Of a stretch of DNA of 64,000 nucleotides, positions 56,300 to 64,000 are shown in pieces; position 1 is the first letter of the stretch, and each line of letters starts with the position of its first letter. The position numbers and the translations under genes were made by a program. The stretch is taken from assembly GCA_003008705.1 (NCBI GenBank), contig PDUO01000003.1:1744793-1808792 (forward strand). Direction: 5' to 3'. Origin of the DNA: Pezicula radicicola (lineage: Eukaryota > Ascomycota > Leotiomycetes > Helotiales > Dermateaceae). The notes under the pieces are model-generated. The model was not told the DNA's origin and did no database searches. It saw only the letters and a program-made list of their open reading frames with translations.

Positions 56300-56790
56300 G
56301 ACGAGGAGGTTGAGCAACGACTTCAATTAAACACGCTATACGACTACGCAGCACATAACTGGGGTCATCATGCTCAAGAGGCTTCGACTCTGTGTCAAGG
56401 TGTTATAGAATTTCTTCAGAAACAAGCCCAGGTCGAGGCGTCAAGTCAAGGACTAATGGCCGTGAAGCAATGGTCGATGACTGGCTTGCACTTAACCGTA
56501 TACTTCGGGGTTAAGATTGTCGTCCGACTACTACTCGACCAGGGCGCCGACATCAACTCAAAGGATAGCAGCGGGCGGACACCACTACACCGGGTCTCTG
56601 GGAATAGCCATCTCGAGATTGTCCAGCTATTGCTCGACCAAGGTGCCGACATCGACTCAAAAGAAAGGCTATGTCGAGGCCGTCCAGCTGCTGCTCAAAA
56701 ATAACACAGATATTATTATGGAGAACAAAAGTAGCTAGACTGCCTTACAACTAGCCGCACTTAGTTCACAGTGTCAAGGGTCATTCCGTC
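56300..56790 (+). pseudogene. Ankyrin-repeat protein relic
   Basis: The + strand reads [48 protein letters not shown] and two ankyrin repeats ([40 protein letters not shown]). After IDSK, near 56660, the frame shifts to [22 protein letters not shown] then precedes TALQLAA. The pattern is that of the C-terminal part of fungal NACHT/HET-type ankyrin proteins. No effector or NTPase domain is found upstream, so it is a truncated remnant. Confidence 0.78.
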
Positions 56791-59700
56791 ATCAGATCCA
56801 GCACTGCGTTCCTCAGCCACTTGTTGCTGACCGTGTTGAAATTTATGCTTGAGGATGAACACGGAGGCACGCAGCCACTTCACGAAGGGCCAGTTTGAGC
56901 CGAGAACATTTCTTGACGATCGCAGACTATGAAAATTGTCACACCTGAAAATACATCACTATTTTAACTACAACATCCAAAAATACTTATATACTATATT
57001 AGGCGTCTTAATACTAACGCTGCTCTAGTTTTAAGTTCTAAGATATTGTGAAAGTAAAAAGTAAATATAAAGTGTAAATAGAGTTGACTTAGAGCAATGT
57101 ATTATTGATATACTTTAAGCATGTTTTTATTGAACTTTTCTAGAAGAAACTACTGTATTAGGAAAGTCAAAGTAATGAAGTCAAGAATATATTGTTTAGT
57201 ATAAGAATATTATAATTTTATGTTGAAATTTTCGTGGTTTAGATGACATGTCAGCTATACTACGGGATCTTCGCTTCGCAGGGATGTCGATTATACCGGT
57301 CGTTCTATAAAGTCACGTGAGCCAACCGGGCCTCAATATAAATTAGAGTATAAAGATTATCTAAGGTAATTATAAGAAGTTAATAAACTATAAAAATCTT
57401 CTCTAATAGAGTAAGTTAACTTAAGCTAAGTATAAAGTAATAGTAGTATAAAAATATATATGGATAAGGTAAAGGATAAATTAGACGAAAGTTAAAAAGT
57501 AATTAGGAAGTAACTAATAGCTAATAAAAAGGAATAGTTTAATATAATATTAAATATATTTAGTTAAAGGCGAACCCCGAAAGTCAACCCACAGCATTGA
57601 GTGATTGTAACGATAAGCATCAACTTCAAAAACGACGAGCTGCCTGACGAAGTCATCATTCATCGAATACGAAGTATCAAGCCTGAGTACGCCATACCAA
57701 CTGACAGACTACCAGTAGAAGTGCTCCAAGACCAATATCGTCAGTCATACGAGTATAGCCTGGAGAAGGCAACGACTCCTATAAATTCCACCAAAGAAAA
57801 ACATTCCGGGACTTTTCGGAAAAGGTTCGAGTTTTGTGAAAGAGACATCTAGATTGCCAGCTGGTAGGACACGTATTCAAGAGCCCACCAGCTCTAGTAC
57901 TCTTACAGGCAAAGTTCATGACCAAAGGACAACATTCAAGTCACTTCCAGGTTGCGGTGTACTTCATAATCGTAGACGAGCACACTGCAACTTACAAGCA
58001 TACCTGGCAACGAGATTTGGAATCTGCAAACAATGTCTCCGCGGTCTGGCCGCGGAAGAGCAAACTGCTCACACACTTTTCACAAAAGATATCCCGATTC
58101 AGCAGAAGTCTGGCACAAATGACTTTCGGGACCCACCGAGATTGGTCATTAATGGCCAGCGCATAAGTTGTCTCGTACCCAGTCCAGCCCCGTGACGAGG
58201 CTCGGCATTTCAGGAAAGAGAGGCCCTCGTTCGGACCAAACTGTTGGCAGAGGCGAGAGCCAAGTGTAGCCGATAGACCCGATAAGTTTCTACCTCAGCT
58301 ACTCCGTACCTAGTGCACACTCAACCTCGAAGTCGTCCCTTAAAAAAATGTAGCAGGTACCTGATGGGTAGTTTTCCCGGTGATATTGGAAACAAAATGG
58401 ATTTCATCGTTTTCCACCCTACACCACCCGCACCCCCTGTAGCCAACTGGCAACGGAGAATTCACATACGGAGAATTCACATATCTAGGAACTTTGGATT
58501 TTGATATAGGAAGGTTCATCGTCGAGGATAGCTCGTAAGTTTCTGCACTGTGATTGCTCTCGGGCACAGGCACTTGAGGCTCGGTCAAAGAGCAACACTT
58601 GCTGGACGGGCAATTCTCTCCGACTTTCTTCTCCCGAGCAAGGCTCGGCACTTGCAAAGGAGGCCTTCCAGCTGCGAGGTTATGAACTTTGAGTGAGCCG
58701 GACTACATAGATGGTGCATCACGCAACAAACAGAACGAAGAGTTTCCCGAGGCGGTGAGGTGAGGTGCTTGAGTAAGGGCACTGCATCTGCATGGCAGTG
58801 GCAGATACTCTGGTAAGTAGACAGATAGGTACCCTAGCCCTAGGTAGGTCGCCAGAGAGGCAGACACTCAGGCAGATAGATCTCTGGACGATGGTCCAAA
58901 TCTCGTCCACAATAAAACAATATCCCGATTTTTTGGGCCGCAACTGTTCCTCTTGGGTCGCATCTTACACAACTCCAGCTGGGCAATCCAGATGGAAACT
59001 GAGATGGGCCGCACACAAACCGGGCTTGAACGGACCTGTATCGCAAATATCGCAATCTCTCACGCGACAGAGGCCCCAGAGAGCGACACGACTTCAACTT
59101 GAAGGCCATCTGACTTCTCTCTAGGTGCCGTCATACCAATGGTGCAAGCCTGAGCATGACAAAAAGGACGGGTGAGAAGGGGTGCACAGCAGAAAGAGCA
59201 ATTTCATTCGACGTCAGAATCCAACGGTGTGGGTGGAGATATGACGATTGGTCCCTGGGCAGATACTCCTGTAGTCTCCCAAAATACAATGGCAAGGTCT
59301 AGAACATGGACAAAGGCAGCGCTGGTCGACGTGACCCTCGACATTCTTATTGAACGAATCCTGAACATCAACGTGGTTCCTGTATCGCAACGAGGGTGGA
59401 AGATGGATGGGTGGAACATTGCTGAGCATTGTAGCATTGTAGCATTGTAGCCATTCTTCGAGCAAGCAGCTAGAAACGAATCAGAAAAATGAGGCTACAT
59501 ACCTTCGCCAGTCCGCCTCACTTCGTGGTTCCAGTCGGAGTGCCGGAACGAGCCGCGGTGTGAAGTGAAAGGCCAACGGCCCCGATGATTGGCAGCTGTC
59601 AGGCTTGGCTCTGGGAGTTTTGGGTTGCGGTGCATGGACATGCCAGCCTATGAAGACGCCAGGCTGGGATGCTGAACACCTTCACACCGCAAAAACCAAA

Positions 59701-60372
59701 AAGTAAAAAATTCAGAAGGGAAAGACTTCGAAGCTCAGTCACTGCTGGCAGGCATGAGTAATTATTAGTGCCTGTAAATAATTGCAGAACAGTCATGCTG
59801 GGGCCCTGTAGACGGCCCTGAACTCAACCACTAGACGGCGCCCAAACCTCCCAAGAGGCCTGTAACGCGCACGGTAATTGGGCGGTCGGACGCTGGGCCA
59901 GTGCTCATCTTTCCTCTCTCGATCAGCCATCGCCTTTCCTCCTACACCCTCCCCGCAGCGCACCGCCGCTACTCCATCTTGCTTGCTTGCGACGTACCAC
60001 ACCCGAAGAGCCTCTCGATTTTGACCCGCTCTCGTCCAAGTACATAGCTAGGTTTGTCTCGCCTCATGTCCATCGATTCCTTCTCCATCAAACCGCCTCA
60101 CCTTTGAGTCAAACCATCGACCAGTATTCCTACTCGCATTGCGAACCATCACTATTGTTATTGCTCGTGGCAATAATCGCCCATCGCAAGCATCACCTAG
60201 TCCAAGTCCTATAGTGTAAGTAGCTCTAGGTGCTTTCTAAGAGCTGACCAGACAAGAGAAGACAAGACACTGTCTAACGTGAGGCTTGCAGGACGTTACC
60301 TCCAGACAGCTTCACGATCTACCTTCGCGCTGCAAGCTCCTAATCCCCTTCTCTCCCACATAACAGCCCAAG
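56791..60372. other. Gene-poor region, including leader of the zinc-finger gene
   Basis: 56960-57600 is very AT-rich, probably RIP-affected repeat. Frames at 57601-57852 and 57836-58195 have no recognised motif. From about 59850 to 60372 the sequence is pyrimidine-rich and is probably the promoter and long 5' leader of the transcription-factor gene. Confidence 0.45.
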
Positions 60373-62481
60373 ATGAATTCAAATTCGAATTCGAATTTAA
60401 GGATGGAAAACGAGGTCGAGAGGAAACGACAATACCTGCTACAGCAGCTGGCCGAACTGGATGCTACTCACCCCGCGGCAAAACCCACAATACCTCAACA
60501 ACAACAACAACAACAACAGCAACAACACCACCACCATAACCGGTCGCCCATCCAGAAACATCATCGCAGAGATGTCCCTCGCAGTATGTCCACCAGCGGA
60601 ACCTCTATGGCCCGGCATCAGTCATCTGTATGAATCTTTTTTGGTCCATTCCTCCATCCATCCTCCATTCTCCATCCTCCATCAGTCCTCCACCCGTCAT
60701 CAATCCACCCAGGTCTAACAGTAACACAGGATCGTTTCAACGACATGCAACGGCATAGGAACCTCTCCCAGCAGTCGGCGCCCAGTGCTCCCATGGCCCG
60801 TATGAACTCGAAAGGAACCTCGTCGGCTCGGTCCGGTAACCTGCCCTTTACCAACCACGGGAACGTCCCTCCGCTCTTCGAGTCTCGTAGAGAGCAACCA
60901 GATGTCGAATCCTGGACCGACCAACCGTTCAATGCATACACATTCAACCACCAACAATCACAACCTCGCGCAATGCAGCAACGGAATCAAAATTTGGAGC
61001 AGGTCCCCGAGCACTTGGGGAACGTGCTGGAAGACCCAGCCGACTTCCTCAACCGCTATGGAGCACCAACCCTCTCCATCACGCCCTCACCTACAACAAT
61101 GACAACGGACATGACAAACGGTCATCGGCACTCGATGGGTTCTCAACATCAGTTCGGCATACAAACACCAACGACACCCGCCGAATCGCTGACGACGGCA
61201 ACGACGTTGCCAACCGACATGAGTCGGCAGAACAGCCTCTGCAACGAACCCTTTCTACAAAGTGTTGAGATGATGAAGTTCAATTCGAACAGCTCATTTT
61301 TGACAGATAACACACTTGATGAGAATCAAGTTACTCCCTATCGTAACTCATATCCTTCTCGTTGTTCGTCGAAAGAAGACCAGTCCCAGATCATTTTCGG
61401 GGCTGGTGCAAGTCATGACTCTCAATTTTCACATTCTTTCTCTAATGCTGAGGGTCTGTCTCAGTTTCCTTCTAATTATTTGATGGAGAAGATGGAGAGA
61501 TCTTTGTCGAATGAGAGCACGTCATCTACGTCTTCCTCAGCTTCGAGAAACAAGGCTCGATTGCAAGCTCAAAATCAGCATGCTGCGAAGAGGCAACTAG
61601 CACCAAAGGGTGGTAGTGACGAGACTGGAATGTCTCGTGAGAACTCAACACAGTCAAATACTCAGTCGAAGAATGGCTCACAAGACAAAGTCGCTATCTC
61701 AAAACCAAGTTACGTCCGCCCGAAACATGATCGAGTTCAATGTACTCAATGCGATGATCACCCTGATGGCTTTCGTGGAGAACACGAGCTTCGAAGACAC
61801 CAAGATCGCGTCCACAAGCCGATGGTGAAGAAGTGGGTGTGCATCGAGCCTTCCGGGCAAGATCACCCCAAGCCTATCCTTCCTTTGGCTCGGTGTAAGA
61901 CATGCACGCATGCGAAGAAGAAGTACGGCGCTTATTACAACGCTGCTGCTCATCTTCGTCGCGCTCATTTCAAGCCCAAGGCCAAGGGACGGAATAAGTC
62001 AAGTAAGGCTGAGAAGGAGTCTGAGAAACGGGGTGGAAAGGCTGGTGGAGACTGGCCACCTATGAGTGAACTGAAACATTGGATGATGGAAGTCGATGAA
62101 CCGGCAACCGATTATTCGCAAACTCAGCAAGACGACGACGATGAAGATGAAGACGAGACCCTCGAGGAAATGAATAGCCTCATCAATGTCGGTAACTTCG
62201 ACTTCCTCTCCGACCCTTCCCTCATCAACGTCTATCCTTCGCCTACTACTCAACTATACGCCATGCAAGACATGCATCTTGATGCTGCACAACAAAACAT
62301 TGACTTGTCAATGCAGTATCAAGCTTCGAGTCAAAACTGCAGTTTTGAATCTCTTCCTCAAAACTTCTTATCGAATGACGCATCAGCACCATTCATGTTC
62401 GACAATTCTTCTTATCTCGACCAGCCTGTTGGTCTTGACTGTAATTTTGTACAACTCAACAATCCTCAATTCTCGTATTGA
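60373..62481 (+). CDS. C2H2 zinc-finger transcription factor with polyGln/polyHis tract
   Basis: Two exons (60373-60627 and 60730-62481; 102-bp intron, phase 0) give about 668 residues. The N-terminus begins MNSNSNSNLRMENEVERKRQ and has ten Gln then four His near residues 42-55. A long Ser/Thr/Gln-rich region follows. Two zinc-finger-like units lie near residues 415-490: CTQCDDHPDGFRGEHELRRH..RVH and CKTCTHAKKKYGAYYNAAAH..RAH. A KAKGRNKSSKAEKESEKR basic stretch may be a nuclear signal, followed by an acidic patch (QQDDDDEDEDETLEEM) suited to activation. This finger pair is found in a filamentous-fungal regulator family, some members annotated as key lime pathogenicity protein; I recall that name only, so no symbol is given. 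The alternative start is the Met at 60745. Confidence 0.87.
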
Positions 62482-63020
62482 TGGACGTGTTTTTCTACTT
62501 TTCTCTTCCCTATTATTTATTTTCATCTTCATGCATCATGGTAATATGGTTCGAGTAAGGTTTTCTTTTCTATGAATTATCCTTATTGCATATCAACAAT
62601 TCATCTCTCGAAGATGAATGTTGAACGGTTATTTGGGAAGGGGGATAGGCGTATCAAGAAGTAAAGGATATGTGTGTACAGGGGTTTCATTTTTTTCATT
62701 TTTTTCATTTCCTTTCTCGGAGTCGTACCATGAGTACACACTCTATTACGATGTCATGTTTTCACGAACAGATTTTCTCAGATTGGATTTAGGGAGGCGT
62801 TCTGTGTTCATACGTATTTTTCGTGGTACAGTATCTTTGAGAGATGCTGAGATGCAGTCGTGGACTGATTGTGTTATTACTGGTGATGCTGAATAATCAA
62901 TATTACTCTTTGAGGTTTATGCCTCGATCCAGTATTCTTGGGTTTTTTGTATTGCTTATAAAGTGATTTCAACCCTTAGCCCACGACTCAAAAGTAGCAA
63001 GTAACGTCATGCTCCATCAC
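62482..63020. other. Intergenic between convergent genes
   Basis: 3' flanks of the zinc-finger gene and the dienelactone hydrolase gene. A 92-codon frame (62618-62896) shows no motif. Confidence 0.45.
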
Positions 63021-63822
63021 TTAACAAATGTTCTCAATGACCTGTTCTTTACCATCGTGGGCCCCCAAATCCAATTTAATAGTCCTCCCAAACAACTCGA
63101 GCAAAATCTCAAAGCAGATCTTGGAAATGGCAGGATCAAAACGTCCTTTGGAGAGCTCATCTCGAATAAAAGCATGCTGAGCCCAAGCAGGTTCATACCA
63201 ACTAAACACCACGCCCTTCTCTCTCAACGTCTTACGAATGAGATCACGACCCTCGGGTGGGACATGGCTATCCTTTGTACCATGAATCATTGCCAATTCG
63301 CCTTTAATTTCTGCACAACGGGCAAGTGAATCATCTCCACTATAGATTGATGATATTCAGATTAGTATAGGTAATGATTTATTTTATGGTTTTTGTAATG
63401 AAGGAGAGAAAGAGAGTAAGTGGTTTTATGGCTTGAGAAGCTAAAAGTAAAGAAAGGGAAGTACTATACATACCCAAGTCCAAGAGTAGCAGAATGCAAA
63501 TCCGTAGCAAAATAAGTAACAGCAGCCTTGACCCTGGGATCAAGAGCACATCGATATGCCAAATGACCACCCAGACACATACCCGTAGCTCCAATATTCC
63601 CATTACAAGTTGGCAAACTCAGGAGTAAATCGATACAGAGTTTCGAATCTTCATCGTAGCCTGCTAGGGACTTTTTTACTTTCCATTCGTTTCCTGAATC
63701 GGTTCCTTTTTCGTCGTAGGTTAGGGGGGCTGGGGTTGTGAATTCGTGGTAGGAGGATGGGGCGGAGACTATGTAGCCTTGTCCTGCTATTTGGCGGGCG
63801 AAACGGGAGACTGGACCGGTTA
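63021..63822 (-). CDS. Dienelactone hydrolase-family protein, 5' part outside the supported exons
   Basis: Two exons on the reverse strand are supported: 63822-63474 and 63339-63021 (134-bp intron). They begin VTGPVSRFARQIAGQGYIVS and contain SSYHEFTTPAPLTYDEKGTD. The nucleophile elbow GMCLGGHLAYRC carries the catalytic Cys. The Asp is in MIHGTKDSHVP and the His in AWAQHAF, so the Cys-Asp-His triad is complete. The family hydrolyses dienelactones and related esters. Upstream of a cccccag acceptor at 63823 no coding sequence or ATG was found up to the window end, so the first exon probably lies beyond 64000 or in the last bases. Confidence 0.82.
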
Positions 63823-64000
63823 CTGGGGGGGTGGGTTGTGGGTTAGTATGGGGGATTTTGGGAGGAATTGGTAGGGTTTGATTGATTGAGTATTGGATTG
63901 ATGTTTGAAATGGGGAGAAAGGAAAAGTAGGATTATGAGATGAGAGGAGCCTCGAGCTTGAAGCGAGTGTGCTTGAATTGAAGTATACTTGAAATGTGTA

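Noticed and set aside
57601..58195. Two adjacent frames that might be exons of one gene
   Set aside because: No family motif and no convincing splice pair joining them; they lie beside AT-rich degraded DNA.

Overview
The window looks like nuclear DNA of a filamentous ascomycete, most probably a leotiomycete (Helotiales/Sclerotiniaceae-like; inferred from gene content and base composition, not proven). Genes are split by short introns (about 47-134 bp) with GTAAGT-type donors, CTAAC/CTGAC branch sites and YAG acceptors. Gene families are typical of filamentous fungi: a fungal rhodopsin-like membrane protein, a Crh cell-wall enzyme, CAP20/perilipin, a HET-domain protein and a PHO-4-type phosphate permease. 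AT-rich islands and premature stops that look like C:G to T:A changes suggest repeat-induced point mutation (RIP).

Layout. 0-1.4 kb: two copies of a small inverted-repeat element. 1.7-8 kb: intact rhodopsin-like gene, intact GPI-anchored GH16 Crh gene, frameshifted MFS efflux transporter. 8-10.5 kb: no recognisable gene. 10.5-14.6 kb: divergent pair, ER lectin Yos9/OS-9 and serine carboxypeptidase, sharing a promoter with two E-box motifs. 14.9-17.8 kb: a coiled-coil membrane protein gene next to a decayed, internally deleted copy of itself. 20.4-21.0 kb: CAP20/perilipin. 21-26 kb: gene-poor. 26.1-28.1 kb: pirin gene with an 863-bp intron holding an antisense, intron-containing tRNA-Gly(GCC) and a rearranged tRNA relic. 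29.2-31.4 kb: HET-domain pseudogene with a duplicated 3' end. 32.9-34.9 kb: phosphate permease downstream of a perfect 12-bp CACGTG palindrome. 35.7-44.9 kb: a repeat-containing hypothetical protein, tandem intergenic duplications, a protein with a C-terminal Cys6 cluster, a RidA-family protein and a DUF2306-like membrane protein.

45.8-55.7 kb holds sugar-related genes, most of them broken: an O-fucosyltransferase-like relic, two related family-92-like glycosyltransferases, an FkbM methyltransferase, an intact nucleotide-sugar transporter and an intact SAM methyltransferase. I read this as a possible decaying glycan-modification neighbourhood. 55.8-60 kb holds a Fot1/Pogo transposase fossil, an ankyrin-repeat relic and gene-poor DNA. 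60.4-62.5 kb is a two-zinc-finger transcription factor with a polyGln-polyHis tract. The window ends inside a dienelactone hydrolase gene.

Exon coordinates were assembled by eye from splice consensus, reading-frame continuity and family resemblance. No alignment or database search was run.
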